In this document: piece by piece, positions 41,461 to 53,566 of the stretch
Numbering within the stretch: the first letter of the stretch is position 1
Layout of the letters: each line of letters begins with the position of its first letter
Assembly: GCF_037042905.1 (NCBI RefSeq)
Contig: NC_087250.1
Location: forward strand, 496,001-560,000
Source of the DNA: Lytechinus pictus
Lineage: Eukaryota; Echinodermata; Echinoidea; Temnopleuroida; Toxopneustidae
Direction: 5' to 3'
DNA: 64,000 nucleotides
Translations under genes and position numbers: made by a program
Notes under the pieces: generated by a model
Told to the model about the DNA's origin: nothing
What the model saw: only the letters and a program-made list of their open reading frames with translations
The model's database searches: none

Positions 41461-42909
41461 ACAGGCTGATGGGTGATCCAAACTCCTTACATGTACACTA
41501 CAGGCGGCTGTATGACTAGGTCTTATTATTATTATTATTTATTCGTCCATTAAAAAACATACAAAAATTGTTCGATGTAATTACAAAATATAATTTGAAA
41601 TTGGATAATTGAATATGGGTAAAGAAGAAATGAAAGAAAAGAAGAAAAGAGTAAAGGCCGCCGCACACCTTACGACTGTTAGCGATCCAATTTTGGAACA
41701 AATCGCATTTTGCTCATTTTCTGAAGATGTGAATGGAACATATCATTTCATTTGAGGTTAACATTAATTCAAAGAATAATATTATAACCATTTTGAAAGA
41801 TTCCAAGCCTTTATTTTGGAGTATAGGCCAAATTAGTTTCAAATCGTAGCCAATCGTACGACTGCTATGACGTAATTACGACTAGATATTAAATTCGCTT
41901 TTATTCTAAGAAGGATGATATCATAGTCACAGATTTGAACATAGGTATTCGTACGATGATTTAGAACATTACACAGTAAGATATTCCAAGTCTCAATATT
42001 AGTATCAAATTCTACTACATTTTATTCTGAAATCGGGTCGCAGACCAGTCGTAAGGTATGTGGTCGCCTTAAGAAAACCGTTTTTCCATGGGCCAGGGCT
42101 CGCAAAAGTAAAATTCAGTACTATTGCCCGGAGGCATGCTAGCCCTTATGGAAAAACCGTTGAGAGAATATTGCACATTCCAATACACATTATTAAAATT
42201 CAAATAAAATACGTTCAACAAACATTTTTTTAAGTATGTGATACCAGGCAAGATAAAATAAATTAAGAGGGGTATTGTGAAGAATTAGAATACCCATGCC
42301 GGACTGATTAAAGAATGTGTGTAATGCTTAAGATAAGATAGCACGAAAATAGCTTAAATTTGTGTGAGGTACTAGAGCCCGAGAAGCAACAATGAAATAA
42401 GGAAGAATGCCCTAGACAACAGCAAGAGCATGCCTCCACATTCCTATTATTGACATGTGTACTCGCCAGGCTCCAGCACCTAACACATAACAATCATAGA
42501 GACAACAAATAATCAAATTACAGGAAACTCGCCTCCTTTAATGAAGAGAAATTAAGAACTACGTAGTAATAATAGTAATAAAAAAGTGATGATATTGAGA
42601 TTCTTAGATTTGAATGTGCCCCCAACAGTTTTGCTAAAGAATGATTTAAATATCAACTGTACCAAATGGATATAACAGATCATACAGCCTTTACTACTGT
42701 TGAGCATTATTCTGAAATATTAATTGAAAAAAGTAAGATTTAATTATATACTAAATGCTTAATGACAGATAATTGAATCATATTGATATACAGGAAACAA
42801 TTGTTGGATGCACATCAAAGAATGAACTATACAAAGTACATGTAATTATTTAGGTTATATGGCAAGCATATCGAATTAATGGAAAAGTGTAATGGTAAAA
42901 ATTATTTTA
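41461..42909. other. Insertion block, no gene recognised
   Basis: Begins with a TTATT-rich microsatellite (about 41520-41541), probably a retroposon tail, and continues as AT-rich DNA. A short inverted word GGGCCAGGGCTCGCAAAAGT region was noted near 42090 but no element was defined. Confidence 0.3.
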
Positions 42910-42910
42910 G

Positions 42911-42944
<34 letters not shown>

Positions 42945-42945
42945 T
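42909..42945. repeat. ATA/TTA microsatellite, LINE tail
   Basis: About 11 tandem TAA units at the 3' end of the minus-strand Rex1-like LINE. Confidence 0.85.
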
Positions 42946-43472
42946 TTTATTGTCCAACTTAATGGAAATTCATTTTGTTTACATGCAAACATACAAATTA
43001 CAAATATGAATAATCAAGGAGACAAAATTAATACAAAATACTGGCATGCACGTAGTACATTCGTTCTTATACATAAGACGATTAAGAGTGTAACGAGATA
43101 ATTATTGAAAATAAGATCAAGAAGTAGGCATACCTTATTCGGTGTAATAATTATCATTACCATCATTCTAAAACTGTTCAATGAGTAAAAGTATCAGGTC
43201 ATTTTATTTTATTTATTTATTTATTACTTGAAGCATATTTCACATATAAAACAAATCCACAACTCTACATTGACCATGATCCGATACTATTATTATTATT
43301 ATCGTAATCATTATAGTTGCTGTTATTATTATTATCATTACTATTATTACTATTACTACTACTATCATTACTCTTTACTTTTGTGGCAGTTATTGTATTT
43401 TAATAAGAGGAGACATATATGACAATATTGAAGAGTAAGTGTAATTCTGCAATAAGGTGATTTGTTTTCTAT

Positions 43473-44891
43473 TCAATGGTTCAGAAGACGAATTGAGAAA
43501 GGAATAAAAGAATTTCCGTAACGGCTTGTTCTTGCCTTAACTGATTCCCACCTTCTTCCACTACGAAGTAGTTTGTATTTCTTATTTAATGGATGGGAGT
43601 GATCACCGACTATTGCTTGGGCTTTGTCAACTACCTTTTCTTGACATATCCTATCCAAATCTACAACGCACTTCGTAATCCTACTAGCCCGTTTCACGAC
43701 TCTATACAATTTATCCTTATCCTTCTGTCTGGCACTGTGATACCAGACAACACAGTCATGGGTGATGATACTCTGAATAACTGAAGTATAAAACAAATAC
43801 AATATTCTCTCGTTTACATGAAATTGTTTCATCTTCCGAAGGAAAAACAATCTGTGGTTGCACTTGAGTGTGGTAGCTTTAGTCTCCTCGGACCAATCAA
43901 GTTTGTCATCAACAATAGTGCCTAGATACCTATAACTATGGACAATTTCAATTGGATGACCATCGATGTGGATAGGGAATTCTACAGGATCACAAGATTT
44001 CTTCTTCCTGAAGTCAAAGATGATTTCTTTAGTTTTGTTAGAATTCAACACCAGATGGTTTTCAGTGCACCACCTACCAAAAGAGGATATGCTCTCCCTA
44101 TATTCTAACTCACTCTCTTTTATCAGGCCTACAATGACAGTATCATCGGCATATTTCAAAATACGAACCGACGGAATATTGGAAATACAGTCATTAGTAT
44201 ATAATATATAGAGAACAGGTGAGAGAACACACCCCTGAGGAGACCCTGTGTTCGTTGTAAGTACGTTGGAGAGTACATCATTAACCTTAACCCTCTGGGT
44301 TCTACCATGTAAGAAGTCATAGATCCATAGAACCAGTGACGGTCTCACATCCAAGAAGCTTAATTTTTCTATTAACTTATATGGCTGGATGGTATTAAAT
44401 GCGGAGGAAAAATCCACAAATGTAGCTCTTGCATAACAACTAACAGAATCTAAATGCTGGTAGAGTGAATGGGTTAACATGAGTACTGCATCTATGACAG
44501 ACCTCTTAGACTGGTATGCAAATTGGTTTAGATCAATTTTGTGACGGATTGACACAAGTACTTTTTCCAAAATAATTCTTTCAAAACATTTCATGACAAC
44601 AAGACTTAATGCTACTGGTCTAAAATCATTATTCAACTTAGGACGATTATTTTTAGGCACTGGTGTAATGACTGATGCTTTCCAGCATTTTGGTACGATA
44701 TGCTCAATTATTGACCTTTGAAATAACGTACAGTACGGAGCAGTGAGTTCAGATGCGCATGTCCGTAGGACACGCCCACTAACACCATCGGGCCCAGTCG
44801 CTTTAATATAAACGTTCTGGAGGTATGGTCCAACTAAAAAGAGGAGAAAAGAGGGGGAAGTGATATATGCACTGTATATTGCAGCAGACAA
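43473..44891 (-). CDS. Reverse transcriptase of a Rex1-like LINE, 5'-truncated
   Basis: A 472-codon frame. LINE-like sequence begins near residue 30 (KATGPDGVSGRVL), so the endonuclease is missing and about 28 codons upstream are unrelated DNA. RT motifs are intact: FRPVALSLVVMKCFER, FVDFSSAFN with Asp 160, TGSPQGCVLSP at 215-225 and YADD at 247-250. The word usage fits the Rex1/Babar branch of CR1-related LINEs. The frame ends at 43473, followed by a 3' UTR and the TAA tail near 42909. It is uninterrupted, hence younger than the LINE it sits in, but truncation makes it non-autonomous. Confidence 0.85.
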   Translation of the reverse strand: MSAAIYSAYITSPSFLLFLVGPYLQNVYIKATGPDGVSGRVLRTCASELTAPYCTLFQRSIIEHIVPKCWKASVITPVPKNNRPKLNNDFRPVALSLVVMKCFERIILEKVLVSIRHKIDLNQFAYQSKRSVIDAVLMLTHSLYQHLDSVSCYARATFVDFSSAFNTIQPYKLIEKLSFLDVRPSLVLWIYDFLHGRTQRVKVNDVLSNVLTTNTGSPQGCVLSPVLYILYTNDCISNIPSVRILKYADDTVIVGLIKESELEYRESISSFGRWCTENHLVLNSNKTKEIIFDFRKKKSCDPVEFPIHIDGHPIEIVHSYRYLGTIVDDKLDWSEETKATTLKCNHRLFFLRKMKQFHVNERILYLFYTSVIQSIITHDCVVWYHSARQKDKDKLYRVVKRASRITKCVVDLDRICQEKVVDKAQAIVGDHSHPLNKKYKLLRSGRRWESVKARTSRYGNSFIPFSIRLLNH

Positions 44892-45330
44892 AAATAAATT
44901 GTAGGCCTACTCCCGCTTCTTTATGAAAGGCAGGGGCGACGTCGTTGCCGTACAGCATCTCACGAATGAGAACCATCGTGACCATTGTTTTGTCACGCAG
45001 CCGGTCGATGTTGAAGAGTTTCCCATCTGCTCTGGTATGGATATACATGTAGATGCCTTCTGTGCATTCGCCAAATGCAGACTGAGGAAGCATGAAAAAG
45101 AAGATCCCAACGAGTGTCAGGACCAGGCGCAGCCTAATTGCTTCATGCCACTGCTCACAGGAACTGAGGGAAGCTACCAGATTTTCCAACATTGTAGCAA
45201 ATTATGCTCATGGAATGATATGACCATGGATCAGTCTTGGTGAGCCTATCTTCTACAGGAGGCTACAAAGTGCACTCGTGCTGACCAAGTCAAAGGCTTT
45301 TGTCAGGACGAAAAGTCCAATGATTATTAT
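44890..45330 (-). pseudogene. RT-domain remnant of an old LINE
   Basis: The minus strand carries VLTKAFDLVSTSALCSLL, then KIGSPR after a stop, and farther on FNIDRLRDKTMVTMVLIREM with YGNDVAPA where such LINEs have FADDAA. The catalytic motif is therefore lost. The following part (40620-41460) is about 3.4 kb away, separated by an inserted block. The plus-strand frame at 44923-45243 is its antisense. Confidence 0.6.
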
Positions 45331-46257
45331 AAAGGAAGGCATATAAGTTTTAAAAAAATCTGAAAAATACGGAGAAATCACTTTTTAATTAAAAAACAAT
45401 ACTTTGAAATCCTTTCACTAGAAAAGTATGGCTGGACATTAAAAAATGATGAGAACTTCCGAAATAGGTCATAGCCCAAACCTTGAATGGTTTCATTCTA
45501 AGGTGAGCGGTTCATGACGAAATATATCAACCATCTGAGACCTAACTTGACCACTAAAATGGAGAAATTTAAAGAAATGAATCATTCTTACTGAATAACC
45601 TTACATGAGCTCCTATACATAATAGTAACCCTCTTTAGGACAGTGTGTACGCTTTTTGGAAGAGTACTTCTTCCAGGTTCAACAGTCTTGGGAAGTAAAG
45701 TTGTTTTTTTTATATGGCGGCCATCTTTTTTATCTGAATGATTCTATATTGCCAAATTATTAACAGAACGGGAATCAACATTTCAAATAACTCACGAAAA
45801 GAGGTATTATTCATGATTTTTGGACAAAGGGTTCAAAAGTTAATATTTTCAAAATGGCATCATCTGGCGGCCATCTTGGATTTTACCTGAAGATGACATT
45901 ATATTGCAAAATAGATAGCAGAAAGAGATTCTACACACCCCAAACCCCTAAAAAGAGTCATTACTCATCATTTTGGAGCAATTGGTTCACAAGTTAAGTT
46001 TTTAAGATGGCATCTGGCGGCCACTTTTGATTTATGCAAATAAACTAAATTGCCCGAACGGCAACTTTGGGCAACCAAGCTGAATTTGTTCTTGGACCCC
46101 ATAGGAACACAAATCAAGAAAAAAATTCATCGGAAAGAACATTTCTAGGTTGGTGTATTGAGCATTGGGGAGTGTCAAATCGAGTATCAGGCGGGCATGC
46201 TGCGCTGAGCAGTCGTAAGTGAAAGCACTGGATTTTCTTATGTCACAACTTGCTAAG

Positions 46258-49200
46258 TAGACGGGTCAATATATGGTTTGACCCGGAACAAATTGCAACA
46301 AATGATTTTTCAACGGTATTTTGTACTATTTGACCTCAGGAATAACATACTAAAAATCTACCAAAATCCGCATCTGGGAAAATGGTTATTTTCAAGATGG
46401 CGTCCAAGATGGCCGCCATTCACCAAAAATGGATATAACTCACTCACTATCCACCCTAGAATCCTATTTGGGTTCATGTTCCATGGTCCAATGGGTAAAA
46501 GAATTTATTTATACAAGTTAGAGTGAATATTAGCACTCCAGGGTACCAGGAAAATCCAAGATGGCGCCCAAAATGGCTGCCGTAGTTTAAAAAATCCACA
46601 ATTCATCTATTACTTAAGTGGCTTTAATTTGGTTTCCATTCGATTGTTTTAATGATGAAGTAGTACATCGGGACAAATTACAAGGACAGCCAGTGGGTCT
46701 GGTGTGTCTAAAAATAAAAGATGGTTTCCAAAAAATGAGTTTAAAATGGCTATTAATCCTTAAATTGGACATTGCTCATATCACATCCACTTGAGAGATG
46801 TGATTTGGCGTCTAGACCATGGTTTCAATGGTCAAATAATACATTGGGACAAGTTACAAGAACAGTCAGTGGTCCGGTATGTTCAAAAATCCAAGATGGC
46901 TTCCAAAAATGGAGTAAAAATGCTGTTGCTACTAAAAAAAAACCCAACATAGTTTGTTCAATATCCTGGATTATGAATTTTTTGCCTATACCATGGTTAA
47001 ATGGGTCAAATAATAAATTGGGATCTTTTACAAGGACGATTGGTGGTCAAGTATGTCCAAAAGTCTACGGTGGCTAAAAAAATAGTATCAATCAGCCGCG
47101 ATGGTATTTAAAAATGGACATAATTCATGTTTTATTCGTCAAGGGCATATGATTTTGTTGCCTATATCATGGTTTCAAAAGGCAGAAAATTAGTTACAAG
47201 GACAGTCAGTGGTCCAGTATGTCGAAAATCTAAGAAAGCTTCCAAAAATCGGAGTCTAAAATGACTGTTGTTACTTAAAAAATGGACATAGTTCATTTAA
47301 AATCCACCTAGGAGATATGATTTCGGTGTCCACACTATGGTTTCATGGTTAAAATAATACGTTTGGACTGGTTACATTGATATGCAGTTGTCCAATTTGC
47401 CTAAAACACAAGAGGGTTTTTAAAAAAGGAATCTAAAACGACTCATATCATTCAATAGTGGTCAGAGTTCTACAATATTCATCTGCAAGAAATAATGTTG
47501 GTGTCCAAATTGTGGTATGAAGGGTCAAATAATACACTCGGACAAGTAACAGGATGGTTAGTACTCCATTTTGTCAAAGAATCCATGATAGATTCTAAAA
47601 TTTCATCAAAATGGGTGCTGTTACTAACTCATGAAGCAATATGATAACTTGTCCCCATGCATTTAAGTGTAGACACCAAGATTATTCCTAACAGGTAGAT
47701 ATTTTATGGAGCAGTAGTCACTTTACATGCTTTAGAACCCATTTTTAAGCCAACTTTGATTTTAAGGCAAAATGGATAGCTGCATATCTTGGTAACCAGT
47801 CCCAAAGTATTGTTGACCCTTGAAAGCCTAGTGTAGACACCAAAATAATATCCCCAAGGTGTATTTATAATGTTCTACATCCACTTTTACGTAACAGCAG
47901 TCATTTAAGACCCCCATTTTTAAAGCCATCTTTGATTTTTGGACATACCTGACACTTGACTGTCTGTTCAACTTAACCCAATGTATTGCTTGACCCTGTA
48001 AACTCTAGTATAGACAGTAAAATCATACCTCCAAGGTGTATTTATAATAAACTATGCATACTTTTAGGTAGCAACAGTCAATCTACACCCCATTTTTTGA
48101 AGTAATCTTCGATTTTTTAACATACAGACAACTGACTGGTCTTGTAACTTACCCTAGTGTATTACTTGACCCTTTTAAACCATGCTTTAAACACCAAACT
48201 CATATTCCCCAGACAGATATTAAACAAACTATGTCCTTTTATAAGTAACATCAGACATTTCTTACTCCATTTTTGGAAGCCATCTTGTAATTTTGGACAT
48301 ACTAGACCACTGACTGCCATTGTCTTGTCCTAATATATAATTTGACCCTTGAAACCATAGTTTAGACACCGAAATCATATCTCACAGGAGGATTTAAGAT
48401 GAGCTATGCCAATTTTAAGTATCAACAGCCATTTATGAATCAAGTTTTGGAAGCCATATTGGATTTTTGGTCATACCAGACCACTGACTGGCCTTAAAAC
48501 GTGTCCTAATGTATTATTTTGGCCCTTAAACCAGCGGTTTAGACACCAAAATCGCATCTCTCATGCCAATATAAAATAAGCTATGTCCGCTTTAAGTAGC
48601 AGCAGTCAATTTAGAATCAATTTTTGGAAGCCAACTTAGATTTTTTGACCGACCAGGCAACTGACTGTCCTTGTAACTTGCCCTAATGTATAAATTGATC
48701 CTTGAAACTAGTGGTTTAGACACCAAAATCACATTTCCAGGCCGATATAAAATGAGCTTTGTCCACTTTAAGTATCAGCAGCATATTTTTAAGACCAATT
48801 TTTGGACGCCATATTCGATTTTTGGACAAACCAGACCATTGACTGTCCTTTTAACTTATCTTAAGATATTATTTGACCCTTGAAACCAGTGGTTTAGACA
48901 TCAAAATCACATATCCCAGGCCAAAATGAAATGAGCTACGTCCGCTTTAAGTATTAGCAGCCATTTCAGAATCAATTTCTAGAATACATCGAGGATTTTT
49001 GCACATACCAGACCACTGACTTTCCTTGTAACTTGTCCCAATGTATTATTCGACCCATTTAACCATGGTATAAGACACAAAAATCATATTTCTGGACATT
49101 GAGCAAACTATGACGGATTTTTTGAAGTTGCAACAGCAATTTTCGATTCCATTCTTGGAGGCCATCTTGGATTTTTTTACATACTAGACCACTGACTGTG

Positions 49201-49793
49201 TTTGTAACTTGTCCCAATGTCTTATTTGACCATTGAAATCATGGTCTTCGCACCAAATCATTATGTCCCAGGCGGATATGAAATGAACTATGTCCATTTT
49301 AATTATCAACAGCCATTTTAAACTCCATTTTTGGAAGCCATCTTGGATTTTTGGACACACCAGACCACTGGCTGTCCTTATAACTTGTTTCGACGTAATA
49401 TTTTACCCTTAAAACCATTGAATAAAAACAAATTTAGATGAATTGTTGATTTTCAGCCTATATGGCAGCCATTTTGGGCGCCATCTTGGATTTGCCTGGT
49501 ACACTGGAGGGCTTATAATTCATTCTAGCCTAAATCAGTTTTTGTAACCCCAGAACATGGAATATGAACCGAAATAGGATTCTAGAGTGGATAATGTGTC
49601 AGTTGTATCAATTTTCAGTGAATGGCGGCCATCTTGGACGCCATCTTGAAAATAACCACTTTCCCGGGTTCGGATTTTGGTAGATTTTTAGTATGTTATT
49701 CCTGAGGTCAAATAGTACAAAATACCGTTGAAAAATCATTTGTTGCAATTTGTTCCGGGTAAGGCTATTTTTGGTCGTATATTGACCCGTCTA
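46258..49793. mobile_element. 3.5-kb palindromic element with inverted ~180-bp tandem units
   Basis: Begins TAGACGGGTCAATATA and ends with its reverse complement at 49793, flanked by AAG on both sides. About 330 bp of each end form inverted repeats (CCCGGAACAAATTGCAAC, CAAGATGGCGTCCAAGATGG). Inside, units of about 170-185 bases with GGTTTAGACACCAAAATCA, TGTCCACTTTAAGTATCAGC, GCCATCTTGGATTTTTGGAC and GACCACTGACTGTCCTTGTA words repeat. They are in one orientation on the right (about 47700-49450) and the opposite on the left (about 46600-47640). No protein is encoded. The superfamily is not assigned. Confidence 0.75.
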
Positions 49794-50328
49794 AAGTACA
49801 TGGTGCGCAAGCGGTGTATACCATACACGTAGTATTAACAAGAATCTTACACGCGAATCTCAGAACTAATGTTACCGTTGTTATGGATAAAAGTGCAAGG
49901 AAGATGAGCAGGTAGAGAGCGGGTATAAACTACCTAACATGATATAAAATGTAAAAATATGATAAAGCATGATCGATAAAGCTTATTATGAATAAATATA
50001 ATGATATCCAATAGTAGAGGAAAGACCCACTCCCGATTGAGACCCATGCCAATATTATTAAAAACAAGGAGAAAACGAAGAAGAGGAAGAAAAAGAGAAG
50101 AGATTTAAACTAATGATTTTATCCACATGCAGGGGAGTAATCCACCAGTCCATTCTCAAAATCTCATCTGAAAAATACATCTCCTCCTTAACAATCATTA
50201 TTAAATTAGCGAAATTTGTAAGAAGAAAATAAGAAAATAATAGGAAAGTAAAGGAATTTGGCCAAAAATAATTAAATTAAACGAAGACAATTAAAATGAA
50301 GAAAATGAAAATAACCAATATATCTCAC
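49794..50328. other. Intron sequence, no feature recognised
   Basis: AT-rich intronic DNA between the palindromic element and exon 4. Confidence 0.4.
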
Positions 50329-50517
50329 CTCGATGCCAAACTTCTCGCATAGTCTTTCGTTAACTACCGTGCTTACAAGGGGTACATCAAATAGTGGTCC
50401 AAGCAGACTTTTACATGCGAATACAAGAGATCCTACACCGGCCACGATACCTTCGAATACAGTCATAAGTGGACCAGCAAAGGCAGCAAAGATACACCAT
50501 AGCATATAAAAACACAC
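50329..50517 (-). CDS. Membrane gene exon 4 (third span and long loop)
   Basis: Acceptor CATTGTATACCAG with a pyrimidine-rich lead, donor GTGAGATAT. It encodes 63 residues: a long hydrophobic stretch beginning VCFYMLWCIFAAFAGPLM and VAGVGSLVFAC, then a loop CKSLLGPLFDVPLVSTVV and NERLCEKFGIE. It follows the basic SKKQHTW segment of exon 3 as in proteins with a short inner loop between spans 2 and 3. The open frame extends upstream into the intron, so the exact start depends on the acceptor chosen, which keeps phase 0. Confidence 0.75.
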
Positions 50518-51899
50518 CTGGTATACAATGATAGTGATGGGAATCAAATAAATGTTCAGCTTGATGCTTTGTTTAGTGTGCATTATTCAGAAGCTACCAC
50601 ATATTTTCGCATTGACCATGGCCTTTTGTGATCTTGGTGATGGGGTATTATGCGGCGGGAATGGGGGATATCGGGAATTGACGAAGATATGTATTGTATA
50701 ATGCAAGCTCCTAATTTGGATTCACATAAAAACTTGTATTTAGTGTTCATTTCTTCATTCACAATTATTAAATGTTCTTTGCTAAGAATAATTTTGACAG
50801 GCATTACGCATTATTGATTTTCATTACAGTTATTAGCCAATGATTTATAGGTATACAAAAAAACTGTAACAACCGCGATAACAGGTTATCTCGGAAACGT
50901 ATTTACTAACTCAATTATTTATCGTCCCATTTTTATCTTCATTTCCTTGGGTATGGTATGAGTTTTGTTAATGTGCTAATAATCATTGATTCTCCTTCTT
51001 GCAATACTTAACTTTTTTTTTATATCAGTCTAATTTTCTTCAAAAAGAATGTACATGCTTCCCTTCTCCTCTTCTTTCTTAATTTTATGTAGTGTTTTTT
51101 TTTTACTTCTTGTTTTCTGTCCTGTCTTGTCTTCTTTTGTACGTTGTCGTTTTTATTTTTGTTTGTTTTTATTTTATTGTTTTCCGTTTTGTCTCATACA
51201 ATTTATTTTTGTGTATACTATCTGAATTTTAGCTTTGTTTAATTTTTTGTTTACCAGGGGTATGATATAGTATCGTGATTGTATCAATTTTTCATATAGC
51301 TCATAAGCATATAAAGCTTTTTTGTATTTATATGTTCTGTTGGGTCAACAAAGACCCATTATAAACCCAAATTAGCAATTCATACATAATTACAATATTA
51401 ACATATAATCATAATATCATACGAAAAAGAGAAAATAATATAGAGCTTGTCCCATTGTTATTTTGTTAATTATTCTATTGAACCATTGTTAATTTGTGTT
51501 TGATATAATCAGTTATCTATTGCAAGGGAATCGCATAGACAAGCGATGCTTTTCCCTTTTTTTCATTTCTGTTATCAATATTGTGTTTTATTCCCATATG
51601 TTAATCTGTTTTTATTTGAGTTTGAAATGAAGAAGAATAAATTTAATCAATAAATCAAATATATGAAACCATTCTAATTTTCGGAAGGCAATAACTTATT
51701 GACTTATATCTTAATATTTTGGACACTTTTAGTAATGACATAAACACAACATATCTTTAAAAATGTAACCAATATTTTATTTGTAATATTAATAATTAGA
51801 ATCAAGATTTGTTTAAAATTCATTCAATAATTGAACAAGTTTATAAAGAAAACCAAGTTGTTTAACAAATCTATACATGTTTGATTTATTTTTTATTTT
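50518..51899. other. Intron sequence with a possible retroposon 3' end
   Basis: AT-rich. Near 51625-51658 AAGAAGAATAAATTTAATC and AATCAATAAATCAAAT look like the tail of a LINE or SINE on the plus strand, but no body could be assigned. Confidence 0.3.
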
Positions 51900-52481
51900 T
51901 TAAAGGGATGGTCCGGGCTGAAAATATTTATATCTTAATACATACAGAAAAATTCACTGAGCAAAATGCTGAAAATTTCATCAAAATCAGATAACAAATA
52001 AATAAGTGATTGAAATTTAAAGTTTAGCAATGTTTTGTGCAAACAGTCGTCATGAATTAGGTGGGCTGATGATGTCACATCTCCACTTTCTGTTTTCTTA
52101 TGTTATAACATAAAATCATATTTTTTCATTATTTCACACTTGTGTGAATAATATGTCTCCCTTTTAATGAAATAAGTTGAAGCAATAAATATATAATGCA
52201 CTAAATCAGTTGTCAATCCAATTTTTATAGTTCTTGGAGGAAAAAATTGAATAAACCTAATTTCATATAATAAAATACAAAAGAACAAGTGGAGATGTCA
52301 CAACATCAGCCCACCTACTGAATATTCATGACGACTGTTTTCACAAAATATTGCTAAACTTTAAAATTCAATATCTTTGTTATTTGTTATCAGATTTTGA
52401 TTAAATGTTCGGCATTTTGCTCAGTGAATTCTACACTATTTATTAAACTATAAGTACTTTCAGCCCGGACCATTCCTTTAA
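51900..52481. mobile_element. TTAA-flanked MITE 1 (Kolobok-like)
   Basis: TTAA at 51900-51903 followed by AGGGATGGTCCGGGCTGAAA. The right end TTTCAGCCCGGACCATTCCT is followed by TTAA at 52478-52481. The arms are inverted over about 200 bp (CACTGAGCAAAATGC, ACAGTCGTCATGAAT, GGTGGGCTGATG). A TTAA target and inverted termini fit Kolobok or piggyBac-type non-autonomous elements. Confidence 0.8.
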
Positions 52482-52712
52482 TACAAAAGGGGGAAAATGC
52501 ACCGTGTTTGGTTTTATGCTTCTTTTTGCACTTTAAGAAATGTTCATATCTACTACATAATTCCTAATGCTACATTTCATCCTAAAAATAATTGTTTTCA
52601 TGTCTAGACTTTATAATCTTACTAAAATCTAAATGATCTTGTGAACTCTATGATCGTGCCGATTGGATGACGCTAGTTTAAATTCATCATTAGATAATCT
52701 TTTTTTTTTCGT

Positions 52713-53322
52713 TTAAAGGACAAGTCCACCCCAACAAAAACTTGATTTGAATAAAAAGAGAAAAAATTCAACAAGCATAACACTGAAAAATTCATCAAAA
52801 TCGGATGTAAAATAAGAAAGTTATGAAATATTAAAGTTTCGCTTCATTTCACAAAACAGTTATATGCACATCTCGGTCGGTATGCAAATGAGGGAACTGA
52901 TGACATCACTCACTCACTATTTCTTTTGTATTTTATTAAATGAAATATGAAATATTTTGATTTTCTCGTCATTGTCATGTGAAATGGAGTTTCATTCCTC
53001 CCTGAACACGTTGAATTCCATTATTCTAATATTATGTGCTTCAGGCAAGGAGGTTCTAATCGTCAAATTCGTAAAAATTGAAATATTTTATAATTCAAAC
53101 AATAAAAAACAAAATAAATTGTGAGTGAGTTACATCATCGACTCTCATTTGGATGTAACTGGCTCGTTCATATAACTATTTTGTTAAAAATAAGCAAAAC
53201 TTTGAAATGTCATAACTTTCTTATTTTACATCCGATTTTGATGAAATTTTCAGCATTGTGCTCGTCTGATTTTTTTCTATTAATTCAAATCAACATTTTT
53301 CTGAGGTGGACTTGATCTTTAA
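52713..53322. mobile_element. TTAA-flanked MITE 2 next to exon 3
   Basis: TTAA at 52713-52716 followed by AGGACAAGTCCACCCC. The right end GAGGTGGACTTGATCT is followed by TTAA at 53319-53322. Arms are inverted over about 200 bp (ATCAAAATCGGATGTAAAATA, ATAACTTTCTTATTTTACAT). The element ends 35 bp from the end of exon 3. Confidence 0.8.
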
Positions 53323-53356
53323 TGATTCAAGAAAGTGGTAATGCCAGTATACTTAC

Positions 53357-53413
53357 CATCCATGTGTGCTGCTTCTTAGAGAGAAACCCAAGGACACCAG
53401 CTGGAATATAACA
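53357..53413 (-). CDS. Membrane gene exon 3
   Basis: Acceptor TATTACTTATGTCAG, donor GTAAGTATAC. It encodes 19 residues, CYIPAGVLGFLSKKQHTWM, completing the second span begun in exon 2 and adding a basic loop. A second AG 11 bases further in would shift the frame and disrupt the span, which is why the upstream acceptor is preferred. Confidence 0.7.
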
Positions 53414-53566
53414 CTGACATAAGTAATAATAATGAATCACATGAGATACGTCATATTTAGAGAACAAAATAATGTAGGGCCTATGATGTTTTTAAAACTC
53501 GCCACATGCTATTAGGGAGACAAACTGAAACATGCCGGATACTAAATAAATGTTCGTTCCCTTTGT

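Larger units (their letters stand above)
39758..46190. mobile_element. Large inverted-repeat element with AAGATGGC-rich arms
   Basis: The left arm (about 39758-40410) and right arm (about 45690-46190) are inverted copies. They share GTCGATTTGACA-type ends, AACCTAGAAATTTTCTTTCCG, the GGGGTCCTAGAACAAATTCAG/CTTGGTCGCCC region and repeated AAGATGGCCGCC words. Between them are parts of an old LINE split by a younger block containing a Rex1-like LINE. Ends are approximate and no target duplication was defined. Confidence 0.6.

Noticed and set aside
43228..43422. Tyr-rich plus-strand frame
   Set aside because: Generated by an ATT microsatellite.
44923..45243. Plus-strand 106-codon frame
   Set aside because: It is the antisense of a decayed LINE reverse transcriptase.
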